Source: GAS188 sp963713805 (lineage in GTDB: Bacteria > Pseudomonadota > Alphaproteobacteria > Rhizobiales > Beijerinckiaceae). From it: 64,000 nt of DNA. The notes under the pieces were generated by a model that ran no database searches, was not told the DNA's origin, and saw only the letters and a list, made by a program, of their open reading frames with translations. Made by a program: the position numbers and the translations under genes. This document shows, in pieces, positions 20,124 to 31,340 of this stretch (positions within the stretch are counted from its first letter, which is position 1; the number at the start of each line of letters is the position of its first letter). The stretch covers positions 1 through 64,000 of the forward strand of contig CAVQNF010000011.1 in the NCBI GenBank assembly GCA_963713805.1, in the 5' to 3' direction.

Positions 20124-20337
20124 TCAGGCGCCGTCGTGCCCCGGTTCGTCGTGCTGCTCCCGATCGACGGGCCGTCCCTGGCGCGCGAGCCTCTCGCACG
20201 AGCTGCGCAGGGCCTTGTCGGTCTCGATCTGGGCTTGCTGGGTATCCTGCAGCATCAGCCGCACGCGCCGGTGGGCGCGGCTCGAAATCGTCCGTGGTTC
20301 CACGCTGAAGCGGAAGATATCGGCGGTTGTTGGACAT
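20124..20337 (-). CDS. Small hypothetical protein, possibly frameshifted
   Basis: Starting from ATG 20337 (MSNNRRYLPL) and crossing one shift near 20280, a frame of about 70 residues continues as RVRLMLQDTQQAQIETDKALRSS and ends in GHDGA. The residue mix is more natural than that of the overlapping frames. I recognise no family, and the call depends on an assumed frameshift. Confidence 0.3.
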
Positions 20338-20593
20338 GCGATACCCCCTTGGCCGGGCAAGGCGCCGAGTCCGGAAGCCTGCCTCGGCCGCCGTCTACCG
20401 ATGCGCCACTGCCCCGCAATGCTCGACCTTAGGAGCCGCGGTTTCGAAGGCAAGTTGAATCTTCATCCGAGAAAAAAGCCGTGCAAACTCAGAATCGTCG
20501 AATGAAAAAATACGTAAAACGCAATCGATGAAGAGCGATTTTCAGTTAAAATTCCTTCTTTCTTGGGTAAAACCCTGATTACAATTGAAAATT

Positions 20594-21887
20594 TCAGCGC
20601 GCCGAGCTGGCGTTACTTGCCCCCAGCGCTCGCGCCCCGATGTCCCGGCGGTGAAAGCCGCCCGGCCAGTCGATCGTGGCGATGCCGGCGTAGGCGCGTC
20701 GATGCGCCTCGGCGAAGCTCGTCTCCCTCCCCCACGATCGTGAGCACGCGCCCGCCGTCTGCGAAAAGTCGCGAGCCCTCCGAACGGGTGCCGGCCTGGA
20801 AGACGGTGACGCCTTCGAGCTTCGAGGCCGCGTCGATGCCCGGAAATGACGTCGCCACGCGCGAATTCGCCGGGATAGCCCTTGGTCGCGAGCACGACGC
20901 CGACCGTTCGCTTGGCGAGAAAACCGTGCCGTGAATTTGGCGAGCATGCCGTCGCGTGCCGCGAGCATCGCGGTCACGAGATCGCGTCATCAGGCGCGGC
21001 ATCACGACCTGGCATTCGGGATCGCCGAAGCGGCAATTGTATTCGATGAGCTTCGGCCCCTCGCTGCGTGAGCATCAGCCCCGCATAGAGGAAGCCGCAA
21101 AAAGGCGTGCCGCGCGCCTCGAGCGCCGCGAGGGTCGGCTCGATGATCTCTCGCCATCGCGCGCTCGACCGTGGCGTCGTCGAGCGCGACAGCCGGCGAG
21201 AAGGCGCCCATGCCGCCGGTGTTCGGCCCTTGATCGCCGTCGAAGGCGCGCTTGTGGTCCTGGGCCGTGCCGAAAACAAGCGCGGTCCTGCCGTCGCACA
21301 GCGCGAAGAGGCTCGCTTCCTCGCCTGCGAGGAATTCCTCGATCACGATCTCGGCCGAGGAGGCGCCGAAGCGCCCGCCCAGCATGCGTCGATCGCGGCC
21401 TTCGCCTCTGGACGGTTCCGGCGATGACCACGCCCTTGCCGGCCGCGAGGCCGTCCGCCTTGATCACGACGGCGGCGGAAAGCCGATGAAGATAGGCCTT
21501 GGCCGCCGCGGCATCGGTGAAGCGCGCGAAAGCCGCGGTCGGAATGCCCGCGTCGCGGCAAAGCTCCTTGGTGAACACCTTCGATCCTTCGAGCCGGGCC
21601 GCCGCCTTCGACGGACCGAAGGTCGCGATGCCGGCCGCCTCGAGGTCATCGACGATACCCGCGACCAAGGGTGCCTCCGGCCCGATGACCGCGAGATCGA
21701 TCGCGTGCTCCTTGCAAAGCGCGATCGATCGCGCCGTGATCCTTCGGATCGCAGGCGAGGTTCGTGCCGCATTCCGCGGTGCCGGGATTGCCCGGCGCGA
21801 CGAACAGGCGATCGCAGAGGGGCTCGCGGCGATCTTCGCGGCGAGCGCGTGCTCGCGCCCGCCGGAGCCGATGAGCAGGATGTTCAC
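20594..21887 (-). CDS. purD: Phosphoribosylamine-glycine ligase (heavily frameshifted)
   Basis: PurD joins phosphoribosylamine and glycine with ATP in purine synthesis. The N-terminus MNILLIGSGGREHALAAKI, the ATP-grasp pieces AVVIKADGLAAGKGVVIA and EEFLAGEEASLFALCDG, the stretch AFDGDQGPNTGGMGAFSP and the C-terminal IDWPGGFHRRDIG are all recognisable in order over about 430 codons. They lie in at least three frames with six or more switches. The gene is the most damaged in the window. The intact residue-level conservation between breaks argues for base-calling errors rather than a dead gene. Confidence 0.85.
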
Positions 21888-21961
21888 GAAGGGCTGCCGC
21901 GGGGCATCGCATGCTCGCCGCTTACGACGGATCGGGGCGGCTTCAACGCCTCGTCAAGACC

Positions 21962-22462
21962 TCACTCGACAGGCGTGATCACGATGGCGATGCTCGCGGA
22001 GGCCGCGTCGCTCACTTGCAAGGTGAAGGAGGCAGGCACCGAGCTCGAATTTCACACTCTTGCGGATATGCGGGCAATCGGTGGCGCCGGTGAAGGCAAC
22101 CGGTTCGAGGTTATGCGCGTCTTGCACGACGTCGATCCAGGCGCCTTCGCGAGAGGCTGATCTTGTAGAGGCCCGCGGCCGCTCCGCCGAATTGCACGAA
22201 GCCGGCCCATGAAGGCGAGTTCCTCGGCTTGCGCTCGAGGGCGTAGGGGAGCTTGGCCGCTTCGAAAGGCTGAAGCTCGATCTTCACCGCGCTCCCCGCA
22301 GTCGCGGTCGAGCGCGGCGCCGAGTGGCGCCTGTCGCGCCTCGCCCAGCAAGCGTTGCTCCTTCTCGAGCGGCCAGGCGAATTTGTCGCAACCGCTCGGC
22401 TCGGCCGCGAGAGCCGGAGGTGCGATGAAAAAGGCCGCGAGCGGCAGCAAGAGGCGTCGCAT
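21962..22462 (-). CDS. Secreted protein of unknown function (frameshifted)
   Basis: The protein begins MRRLLLPLAAFFIAPPALAA, a signal peptide, then PSGCDKFAWPLEKEQRLL. After a shift near 22290 it continues as VKIELQPFEAAKLPYALE and WAGFVQFGGAAAGLYKISL, and after further shifts ends VSDAASASIAIVITPVE at the stop at 21962. The total is about 165 residues. I recognise no named family. It sits immediately downstream of the molbindin and modA genes on the same strand, so it may belong to that transcription unit. Confidence 0.6.
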
Positions 22463-22471
22463 CGGAGCCAC

Positions 22472-22678
22472 CTAATCGATCGCGACCATCACGTCGGAAG
22501 CCTTGATCACCGCATAGGCGGCCATGCCCTTGACGAGCTTCAGCTCGTCGACCGCCTCATTGGTGATGGAGGCGGTCACGACCGTTCCATTCACGTCGAT
22601 GCGCACATGGGCGGTGGTCGCGCCTTTTCGCACATCGACGATCATGCCTTTCAGGCGGTTGCGGGCGCTGATTTTCAT
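22472..22678 (-). CDS. Molbindin (TOBE-domain molybdate-binding protein)
   Basis: An intact 68-residue Mop-type protein. It consists of one TOBE domain starting MKISARNRLKG and containing VNGTVVTASITNEAVDEL and LVKGMAAYAVIKAS, the consensus of molybdenum-pterin-binding proteins. Such proteins assemble as oligomers that store molybdate in the cytoplasm. It lies between modA and a secreted unknown, consistent with molybdate handling. Confidence 0.92.
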   Translation of the reverse strand: MKISARNRLKGMIVDVRKGATTAHVRIDVNGTVVTASITNEAVDELKLVKGMAAYAVIKASDVMVAID

Positions 22679-22730
22679 GTCGGTTCTCCGTTCGGGAATT
22701 GGGGATCATTGGATTTCGGACACGGCCGCG

Positions 22731-23520
22731 TCATTCGGCGAAGGAAAATCCTTGCGCCGCGAAGCTCGCCCGGGCCGCCGGGCTTTGCAGGAAGGCGAGG
22801 AAGCGCGCCGCGCCTTCTCCCTTGGCGCTTCGCCGACCACCGCGAAGGGATAGACGATCGGCGGATGCGAATCCGGCGGAAAGCTCGCCACGATCTTCAC
22901 CTTGGGCTCGGCGGCGGCGTCCGTCGCATAGACGATGCCGAGCGGCGCCTCGCCGCGCGCCACATAGGCGAGCGCGGCGCGCACATTCTCGGCGGGCGCG
23001 ATGCGGCTTTGGAGCGACGCCCAAAGCCCGAGCTTCTCGCAGCGCGGCCTTGGCGTAGCGCCCGGCCGGCACGGTCTCGACCGCGCCCGTCGCGAGACGG
23101 CCGGCGCCGAGCGCCGCCTCGATCGAAGGCGCGTCGAGCGCAAGCTCGCAAAAGGCGCATCCTTCGACGCGATGATGACGAGCCGGTTGCTCGAGAAGAT
23201 TGACGCGGCTTTGCGGCTCGATGAGGTTGCGCTTGGCGAGATAGTCCATCCAATCGAGATCGGCCGAGGCGAAGAGATCGGCGGGCGCGCCCTGCTTCGA
23301 TCTGGCGAGCCAGGGTCGAGGAGGCATCGAAGCTGAACTTGACGGCGATGCCGCTCGTCGCGGTGAACTCCTTCGCCGCCGCCGTGAGCGCGTTCTGCAG
23401 GCTCGCCGCGGCAAAGACGGTCACCACATTCTGTGCGTCCGTGCTCGCCGCGGCGGCGCCTCCCCACAGGACGGCCGAGACGAAGATGAGGCGCGCGCCA
23501 AAGGCCGCGATCGACCTGAA
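22731..23520 (-). CDS. modA: Molybdate ABC transporter substrate-binding protein (frameshifted)
   Basis: A periplasmic molybdate-binding protein. The mature N-terminus VTVFAAASLQNAL, the stretch VKFSFDASSTLARQIEAG, then GAPADLFASADLDWMDYL, and the C-terminal YVARGEAPLGIVYATDA are family-typical. A signal-like hydrophobic stretch (LIFVSAVLWGGAAAA) precedes the mature end; the exact start is unresolved because no start codon is in frame, probably another sequence error. There are at least three shifts. No modB or modC is next to it, so the transporter core must be encoded elsewhere. Confidence 0.85.
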
Positions 23521-24026
23521 GGCTCGGCCCCGGCTCGCGACGGGATCGAGGAGCTTAGAGGTGTCTCGCCGCCAATTACGGGGTGGAATTTTGTCCGCCG
23601 AGGGGGGCTTGCGATGTCGCTCGCGCGAACACGCCGAGGTGGTGCCGCGCGGCCGGCATGCGTTCGCGGATTGACCCGAGCATGGCGGTCTCCAGGTGAC
23701 GCTGTCCGCGATCGAGGCATTCGATCGGCAGGGATATTTCGTCAGACCGGGACCGCCGTTCCGGGCAAGTAGGAGATGCGCTTACGACGCAAGCCCAAGT
23801 CGAGCCTAGCCGGATGCGGATCTTGGGAAGTGCGTGCAGGATCGCACGGGATCGGGACATATGAGACGATTGAAAACGGCAGAGAGGGGCATTGATCGCG
23901 CGCATGCGCCTTTTTCGGCGCGGCGCAGCGTCTCGTCTCGGATGAGCCCCTTAGCGGGACCATCCGGGTCCATCTCATGACGAGCAACGGTTCGGCGCCC
24001 GATTGAACCGGCTGCGTGATGTCGGC
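23521..24026. other. Gap without a supportable gene
   Basis: Several short frames on both strands overlap here and none carries a recognisable motif or a good ribosome binding site. A plus-strand stretch near 23685-23760 (VTLSAIEAFDRQGYF) has a natural residue mix but no start or continuation. Given the frameshift rate, a broken small gene cannot be excluded. Confidence 0.35.
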
Positions 24027-25133
24027 CTAAGCCTGCGGGGCCTGCGGTGGCGGCGGCGGCAGAATGATGCGCACTTTGCGCGGGGGCTCGCGGGCGACGG
24101 CGGTCACGAAGCTCCGGGGTGAGCGCCGGGATAGCCGCTTGCGCGATGCCGGTGCCGGTGACGGCGACGGGAGAGAAGCGGCGCTCGACGCCGGGCCTGC
24201 TCTTCGCGCCCGCCGGCCCCTTCTTCGGGTCCGGGGAGGGCGGGGACGCGACATCTGCGCCGCCTTGTCGGCATCGATCGACGGTGTCCGAGCCGCCGAG
24301 CATGTCTTCGGCCGGCTTCAACGCCTGTCCCCAGCTCTCGATCCGCCTTGCGGCATGAGCAGCCCGGAACGGTCGCCTTCTGGTATCGAAGGGCGTTCTC
24401 GAGCTCCATATAGGATTTGCCGCCCTCGCCGACGGCCTGCTCGATGTCGTCGCCAGCCCCCATCGAGAAGGCTTCGGTCTCCGCGCCGGGGCATTGCGCC
24501 TGGCACATCCGCGCCGCGTCGACGCGGCCGCGACTGCCGAGCGATGCGAGCGGGAAGAAATAGCCGTCGCAGAGGCGCACGCAAACGGGCTTGCCCGAGC
24601 CGGCCCTCTGGCCCCTGCTCGATCCCGCCCGGGATATCGATCTGCTGAGGCGCGTCGAGGTTCGTGTCGAGATCGCCCGGCGCTCCGAGCGGCCCGCCCT
24701 GGGGGCGATCGCCACCGCAATATTGGCGCATCGCGAGCTGAAGCTGATAGCGCTGCTCGTCGGCCTCAGCTCCGCCGCCGAGACGATCCATCTGCGCTTG
24801 CAGATTGGCGAGATCGGCTTGCATGCGCGAAATCCGTGCCATCAACGGGCCGCATTGGGGCGGCGGATCGGAGCCGAAGATCAGGAAACGCCGGTTGTCG
24901 CAGCCGATCTGGCGCGCATAAGCAAAACTGCGTTGCAGCTCCGCGTTCTGGCGGCGCGCCGCATTCGTAAGGCCGCCGGCGCGCTCGGCGTCCTTGCGGT
25001 CGAGCGCCGCCCATTGATTTTGCAGAGACACGCAACTCGGCGACTGCGCGAAGGCGCAAGGGCCGAAGGCGACCGAGGCCGCGACGAAGAGCGCGAGGCG
25101 CGCCACGCGCGCGAGGCCTCGGTCAGCCCTCAT
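24027..25133 (-). CDS. DUF2865 domain-containing secreted protein (frameshifted)
   Basis: A protein of about 360 residues specific to Rhizobiales-type bacteria. It starts MRADRGLARV with a signal peptide ending PCAFAQ. A coiled-coil section follows (MADL-type heptads around SRMQADLANLQAQMDRLGGG). The DUF2865 core has CVRLCDGYFFPL, MCQAQCPGAETEAF and ELENALRYQKA, with cysteines probably forming disulfides. The C-terminal tail is Arg/Pro-rich. Two or more shifts (near 24620 and 24250) interrupt it. The function is unknown; it is predicted to be periplasmic. It is divergent from creA. Confidence 0.8.
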
Positions 25134-25437
25134 CCCGTATCGCTCCTTCGGGCGCTCTCTCGCTTCGGCACGAACGATTAGGATCGTGACCCGCAACGCG
25201 ACTCGAAGCGTAATCGGTATCGGGCGGGTGAACCTGTCTCTTTCGAGCAGGCTTGAACTCGACCCTCGAAAAGCAAGCGCACGCCCCATATGAGGAGCGT
25301 CGATCGAACCGTCCCACAAGAGGCTACACCTTCGAGGAGGGGAAAGCCATCGGAAGCACGGCACGCCCGGAAAGGGCAACCGTCCGATACAAGCGGAAGA
25401 GCGGGTTTGCCAGGAAGGGATTTCTGATAGGGATGCG
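25134..25437. other. Divergent intergenic region between DUF2865 gene and creA
   Basis: This gap separates two divergent genes and must contain both promoters. No convincing gene or palindrome was seen. Confidence 0.4.
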
Positions 25438-25969
25438 ATGCCGAGATCCATCGCGAACAACCGCTTCTTGCCGTCGCGGCCGCGATGGCGGTGCTCATTC
25501 GGGGCTGCGCGCGGCTCGCGCCCAGGAGCCCGATCTGATCTTCCGCAAGTCGACGACTTTTCGGCTTTTGACCCCGAACGACAAGCTCGCGACCTATGGA
25601 ATCGACGATCCGCTCGTCCAGAACGTCGCTTGCCACTACACCTTGCCCGAGCGCGGCGGCGTCGCTGGCGCTTTCGGCGTGGCCGAGCAGGTCTCGGATG
25701 TTTCCCTTTCGTGCCGGCAGGTCGGGCCGATCGCCTTCAAGGGGAAATTCGCGCAAGGCGATGTGGTGTTCCAGCAATCGCGCTCGCTGCTCTTCAAGAA
25801 GGTGCAGATCGTGCGCGGCTGCGACGAGAAGCGCAACGTCCTCGTCTACCTCATTTATTCGGACAAGCTCGTCGAGGGCTCGCCGAAGAATTCGACCTCA
25901 TCCGTGCCGATCATGCCCTGGGGCACGACGGGCGACCCGCCGAAATGCGCCGATTGGCTGAACAAATGA
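25438..25969 (+). CDS. creA: CreA family protein
   Basis: A small secreted protein of the CreA family, about 175 residues, widely conserved in proteobacteria but with no defined function. The mature part is highly typical: FRKSTTFRLLTPNDKLATYG, YGIDDPLVQNVACHYT, VSDVSLSCRQVGPI and NSTSSVPIMPWG. The signal peptide region after MPRSIANNRFLPS is in another frame, so one base is wrong near 25490. Confidence 0.87.
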
Positions 25970-26158
25970 CGCGGGCCACGGCTTCGAGCATGGGGTCGCC
26001 GCTTCGACTTTAGTCGAAGTGCTTTCGTTTTTTCTGAGAACGCTATAATTTAAGGCAGTTTTGACGCTTCGCCGGCCGGGCGGCAATGCGTCCGCCGGGT
26101 GGCCGAACGCGCAAAGCGGAGCCGGCTCTCAGAGAGCGGATGACAGGGGAGAGAAACG

Positions 26159-27824
26159 ATGACGGCCATCGACGCCCGAACAGGCACGCTTCGGAGGCGC
26201 GCGGGTTGCTCGATCGCGAGCGCACCATCGCTCGACCCGGCTTCAACCGCTGGCTCGTGCCGCCCGCGGCGCTCTGCATCCATCTGTGCATCGGCATGTC
26301 CTATGGGTTGAGCGTGTTCTGGTTGCCGCTGACGCGCGCGCTCGGCATCGAGAAGGCCGTCACCTGCCCGGACCCCTCGCATCTGCGCGCGACCTCTTTT
26401 CACGACGAGCTGCGATTGGCAGTTCACGAATCTCGTCGTCATTTTCACCATCGGCATCGTGCTGCTCGGGCTTGTCGGCCGCGGTCTTCGGCGGATGGGT
26501 GGAGCGGGTGGGGCCGCGCAAGACGGCCTTCGTCGCCGCGCTTTGCTGGGCGGGCGGCTTCGTGATCTCGGCGCTCGGCGTCTACGTGCATCAGCTTTGG
26601 ATTTTGTGGCTCGGGCTCGGGCTCATCGGCGGCGTCGGGCTCGGCCTCGGCTACATCTCGCCCGTCTCGACCCTGGTGAAATGGTTTCCGGACCGGCGCG
26701 GCATGGCGACCGGCATGGCGATCATGGGCTTTGGCGGCGGCGCGATGATCGGCTCGCCGCTCGCCAATCTTCTCATGAACTTACTTCAAGACGCCGACTT
26801 CCGTCGGCGTCTGGCAAACCTTCGTCGCGATGGGCGCGATCTATTTCGTCTTCATGATGGGCGGCGCCTTCCTCTATCGGGTTCCGCCGGCGGCTGGCGG
26901 CCGGAGGGCTGGACGCCTCCCGCCGGCGGCCAAGGCGATGATCACCTCCGGGCAATGTCCATCTCAAGGACGCGCATAAGACGCCGCAGTTCTGGCTGAT
27001 CTGGATGGTGCTGTGCCTGAATGTTTCGGCCGGCATCGGCGTCCTCGCCGTCGCCTCGCCCATGCTTCAGGAGATCTTCGGCGGCTCGCTGATCGGCAAG
27101 CCGGAGGTCGGCTTCTGCGGCGCTCGATGCCGGGCAGAAGGCGGCGATCGCCACGATCGCGGCGGGCTTCGTCGGCTTGCTGTCGCTCTTCAACATCGGC
27201 GGGCGCATCTTCTGGGCGTCGCTGTCCGACAAGATCGGCCGGAAGACCACCTATTTCGTCTTTCTTCGGCCTCGGCATCGCCCTTTACGCCGCTCGCCCC
27301 CAGCTTCGCCCATATGGGCTCGAGGGCGCTTTTCGTCGCGGCGTTCTGCGTGATCCTTGTCCATGTATGGCGGCGGCTTCGCGACCGTGCCGGCCTATCT
27401 GGCCGACATGTTCGGCACGCAATTCGTCGGCGCCATTCACGGCCGGCTGCTCACCGCCTGGTCGGCGGCGGGCGTCGTCGGCCCGCTGCTCGTGGCCTAT
27501 ATCCGCGACGCGCAGATCCAGGCGGGCGTCGAGCGGGCGCTCGCCTATGACCGCACCCTCTACATTCTCGTCGGGCTTCTGGTCATCGGGCTTATCTGCA
27601 ATGCGCTCGTGCGGCCGGTCGCGCCGAAATGGTTCATGAAGGAAGATGAGGTCGCGGCACTCCAGGCCAAGACGGCGGCGGCCTCGGCCGGTCCGAGCGG
27701 CAGCTACGGAATCGGCACGGGAAGGCTCGACGCCAAGGCGATCGTCGCCTGGCTCGTCGTCGGCATCCCGATCCTCTGGGGCGTGTGGAAGACGCTCGAC
27801 AGCGCCGTCGCCATCTTCCGCTGA
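26159..27824 (+). CDS. MFS transporter of the oxalate:formate antiporter family (frameshifted)
   Basis: An inner-membrane carrier of about 550 residues with 12 predicted helices, of the OFA branch that includes OxlT. Recognisable parts in order are IHLCIGMSYGLSVFWLPL (helix 1), GGWVERVGPRKTAFVAALCW, LGLGYISPVSTLVKWFPDRR (the signature region), KTPQFWLIWMVLCLNVSAGIG and GGFATVPAYLADMFGTQ. The start ATG has GGGGAGAG upstream. At least five shifts divide it. OFA members exchange oxalate/formate or other monocarboxylates; the substrate here is not known. Confidence 0.82.
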
Positions 27825-27831
27825 CCGAGCC

Positions 27832-28651
27832 TCACCAGAAATCGGGCTCAGCCTGCGACAGGCATCCACCGAGGCGCAAGGGCGCGACGCGCGTGGCGAG
27901 CCCCGTCTTCGCGTCTGTCTCGACCGCGAGGCCGCATAGCGTCGCCTCCCCGCTCGCGGGCTCGAAACGGGCGGCGGGCGTCGGCTGCAGGAAGCGGCGC
28001 ATCGGTTCGCCCTTCTCGACGCCGATGATCGAATCATAGTCCCCGCTCATGCCGCAATCGGTCTGGAAGGCGGTGCCGCCGGGCAGGATCCGCTCGTCGG
28101 CGGTCGGCGCATGGGTATGGGTGCCGACGACGAGGCTCGCGCGGCCGTCCAGATAATGCCCCATGGCCTGTTTCTCGCTCGTTGCCTCGGCGTGAATGTC
28201 GACGACGAGCGCGTCGCAGCCGGTTCCGAGCGGGCATGCCGCGATTTCGCGTTCGGCTGCCGCGAAGGGGTCGTCGGCGAGACCCATGAAGACGCGCCCG
28301 ATGAGATTGATCACGAGAATCCGGGCGCCCGTCTTCGTCTCGACGCACGGCCGCGCCACGACCCGGGGTTCCGGCCGGCCAATTCGCGGGGCGCAACAGG
28401 CGCTGCTGCCGCTCGATGAAGACGAGCGCTTCGCGCTGATCCCAAGCGTGGTTGCCAAGCGTCACGGCGTCGGCGCCCGCTTCGATCAGCTCGCCGCAAA
28501 TCTTCTCGGTGATCCCGGCGCCGCCCGCCGCATTTTCGCCGTTCACGATGACGCAATCGAGCGAAAACCGCGTCCTCAACCCGGGAAGCCGCTCGAGGAC
28601 GGCGATTCGGCCCGCTCTTCCCATCACGTCGCCAATGAACAAAAGCCGCAT
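27832..28651 (-). CDS. TIGR00282 family metallophosphoesterase (YmdB-like, frameshifted)
   Basis: A dinuclear-metal phosphoesterase of about 272 residues. MRLLFIGDVMGRAGR gives the first metal-binding Asp, VIVNGENAAGG and TLGNHAWDQRE the Asn and His ligands, and VVDIHAEATSEKQAMGHYL with VVGTHTHAPTADERIL the remaining His ligands. The C-terminal MSGDYDSIIGVEKGEPM is diagnostic for this subfamily. In Bacillus YmdB hydrolyses cyclic nucleotides. One shift lies near 28390. It is divergent from the coiled-coil gene. Confidence 0.9.
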
Positions 28652-28857
28652 CGCCTCGAGCTCCCGCCGTTTTCCGAGGTGTTTGACCGTGAGCCATAGA
28701 GCATGCGGCTTTAAGCGGAATCGCCATAGCTCTAAGTTATTATGGCGCATAATCTTTTCGAAGATGGTTCCTTGTTCCGATCAGCAGCAGCCTCTTGCGC
28801 ATGGCCCAACCCGCTCCGATCATGATAAGAGCGGCTGCGCAAGGAGGATCGCCGGCC

Positions 28858-30177
28858 TTGATCGAATACGCGATGCTGATCACGCTGGGAGCGTGCGCCG
28901 CGAGCCTCGCGTGGCTCGCGCTCTGGCCTGCCTTGTCGCGCCGCACCGAAAGGCTCGCGCGCCGGCGCATCGAAGCGGGGCTGCCGATGTCGGTCGCCGA
29001 ATTCGCGGGCGAGCGCGACCAGCTGCGCGCGGCGCTCGCCGTGAAGGAAGCGCGCATCGAGAAACGGGCCGAGGCGCTCGCCGTCGAGCAGGCGCGGATG
29101 CTCGCCGAGGCCGGAGAGCTGCAAGCGCGCGTCGCCTCGCTCGAGGAGGCGCTCGCCGAAGAGGCGAGACGCCATGACGAGAGCAAGACCGAGCAGCTCC
29201 GCTTGACGGAGGCCTTGGCGGAGACCGAGCGCCGCGCTCGAGACCGAGCAGCGCGAGCATGCGGCGACGCGCGAGGAGATCGCGGCTCTCGAGGCCGACG
29301 CTATCGCGAGGTCACGGCCGGCCAGGGAGCGTCGGGCGACGCCGCCGAGCAGCGGCGGCTCGAGCGCACGGCCTTCGAGGCGGAGCGGAAAGCGCTGTTG
29401 GGGCGCTTCGAAGGGCTCGAAGCGACGCATGAGGCGCTGCGCGCCGAGCACGCCGCGCTGACGCGAGTCTACGAGGGCCATCATGTGGAGAATGCCGCGC
29501 TCAAGGCAGAGCGTGAGACGCATCTCGAGCGCCTGGAACAACTCGAACGCAGCGTCCGGATGCGGGAGGCGCGGCTCGCGGAGCTCGGCGAGCTGACGAT
29601 GCGACGCGAGATCGAGAAGACGGATGCCGAGGTGCGCGCTTCCGAGATGGCGACGCGGCTCGCGGCGAGCGATGTTCACGCCGTCGCGCCTGCGCCGTCG
29701 ATTTCGAGGAAACGAGGGAGCGTCTTGCGGCGGTCGAGGCGCTCCACCAACGTGCCGCACGACAGGCGGCGGAGGGAACGGCCGCCGAGCTCGAAGGACG
29801 CGCGACGCGAGCTCGAGGCCGAGCGGGGTCGAGGAGCGCGAGCCGAGGCCGCCGAGCGCCTCCACGTCGCACGCGCCGAGGCCGAGCTGCGCGAGCTCGC
29901 GCAGGCCTTCGCGAGCGCGAGGGCCGAGCTCGGCTCCGCCGTCGCCTCGCTCGACGAAACGCGCGCCGAGCGCGATCGGCTGCAATCGCAGGCGTCGACC
30001 GGCACGGGAGGTGCCGCCGCGGAAAATGCGGCGCCGGAAAAGCTCGTCGCCATGATCGAGCGCCTCGCCGACGATATCGCACGCGCGAGCGGAGCCGGCC
30101 CCTTGCCGGCGATTGCCGAGTTCGAGCGGCGCATCCGACGAGGCGCAACGGGCGGTCGCGGAATGACGCTCGCATGA
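28858..30177 (+). CDS. Membrane-anchored coiled-coil protein of unknown function (frameshifted)
   Basis: An uncharacterised protein type common in Hyphomicrobiales. I prefer the TTG at 28858 (AAGGAGG lies ten bases upstream) over an ATG at 28795. One N-terminal transmembrane helix (MLITLGACAASLAWLALWPAL) is followed by RRTERLARRRIEAGLPMS and then several hundred residues of Ala/Glu/Arg-rich coiled coil. Frame changes near 29240-29330 and 29690-29800 replace coiled coil by Arg-rich nonsense. The true end may be a TGA at 30164-30166 in another frame (EAQRAVAE) rather than 30177. Confidence 0.65.
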   Translation: MIEYAMLITLGACAASLAWLALWPALSRRTERLARRRIEAGLPMSVAEFAGERDQLRAALAVKEARIEKRAEALAVEQARMLAEAGELQARVASLEEALAEEARRHDESKTEQLRLTEALAETERRARDRAARACGDARGDRGSRGRRYREVTAGQGASGDAAEQRRLERTAFEAERKALLGRFEGLEATHEALRAEHAALTRVYEGHHVENAALKAERETHLERLEQLERSVRMREARLAELGELTMRREIEKTDAEVRASEMATRLAASDVHAVAPAPSISRKRGSVLRRSRRSTNVPHDRRRRERPPSSKDARRELEAERGRGARAEAAERLHVARAEAELRELAQAFASARAELGSAVASLDETRAERDRLQSQASTGTGGAAAENAAPEKLVAMIERLADDIARASGAGPLPAIAEFERRIRRGATGGRGMTLA

Positions 30178-30214
30178 CGCGGCGGCCATCCGGCAGCTTC
30201 CCTTCGATCTGCCT

Positions 30215-31241
30215 TTGCGAGTACTCGGCCGAACACGTCTCGAGGTGAGCGCGATCGGCTTCGGCTCGGCGCCGCTCGGCGATCTCTACGCCAGGCTCGA
30301 CGAGGACACCGCCATCGCGACCGTGAGGGCCGCCGTCGCGGCAGGCGTGACGCTTTTCGACACCTCTCCCCATTACGGCAATGGCCTCGCGGAGCATCGC
30401 GTCGGCTCGGGACTGCGTGGCGTTCCGCGCGACGCCTATGTGCTGTCGACCAAGGTCGGTCGCTTGATGGATCCGCTGCGCTCCGGCGGCACGGCGGTCG
30501 CGCGCGGCGCGGCGGCGCCGGGCTTCGCCGGCGGCCTGCCGCACAAGGCGATCATCGATTATTCCTATGACGGCGCGATGCGCGCCTTCGAGCAGTCCTT
30601 GCTCAGGCTCGCGGCCGAGCGCATCGATGTCGTCCTCATCCACGATGTGGATGTCTGGACGCATGGCGAGGACGCGATCGAGGCGCGGTTCAAGGAAGCG
30701 ATGGAAGGGCGCCTATGCGGCGCTCGCGAAGCTGCGCCAGGAGGGCGTCGTCAAGGCGATCGGCGTCGGTCTCAACGAGGTGCGCATGTGCGAGCGCTTC
30801 GCGCGCGCCGGCGATTTCGACACCATGCTGCTCGCCGGGCGCTATACCTTGCTCGAACAAGATGCGCTCGACGGCTTCATGGCGCTCGCCGCTGCAAAAA
30901 GGCATCGGCCTGATGCTCGGCGGCGTGTTCAATTCGGGCATATTGGCGACGGGCGCGGTGCCGGGCGCGCATTATAATTACCGGGCTGCGCCGCCCGACA
31001 TCCTGGCCAAGACGGCAAGCGAATCGAAGAGGTCTGCCGCGCCCATGGCGTCGGTCTCGCCGATGCGGCCTTGCGCTTTCCGCTCGGGCACGAGGCGGTC
31101 GCCTCCGTCGTGCTCGGGGCCGTGACGCCGCAGGAGGTCCGGCGCAACACGGCGTCGCTTGCGCTCTCCATTCCGCAAGCGCTGTGGAGCGACCTCAAAA
31201 CGCAAGGGCTGATCCGCCCGGACGCGCCGACGCCGGATTGA
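30215..31241 (+). CDS. Aldo/keto reductase (frameshifted)
   Basis: A TIM-barrel NAD(P)H oxidoreductase of about 335 residues, of the branch with D-threo-aldose (fucose) dehydrogenase and pyridoxal 4-dehydrogenase. RVLGRTRLEVSAIGFGSAPLG opens the barrel, TLFDTSPHYGNG carries the catalytic Asp and Tyr, and STKVGRLM the Lys. The C-terminal GVFNSGILATGA and LRFPLGHEAVASVVLGA bind the cofactor. Shifts lie near 30710, 30895 and 31015. The frame begins with a TTG, or the natural start is lost upstream. Confidence 0.82.
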
Positions 31242-31340
31242 GCTCGACGCCTTCCCATGTTTCGGCCTGAGAACGGGTGTGCCGCGAAAACGGCGATCGC
31301 TGGCCGCAAGGGCCGGGCGGCTCCTGCTTCGTTCGTCCGG

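Noticed and set aside
20594..21887. purD as a true pseudogene
   Set aside because: Codons between the breaks remain conserved and other essential genes nearby show the same kind of breaks, so sequence error is more likely.
23576..23987. Candidate small genes between modA and the DUF2865 gene
   Set aside because: Competing frames on both strands, with no ribosome binding site or motif to choose between them.
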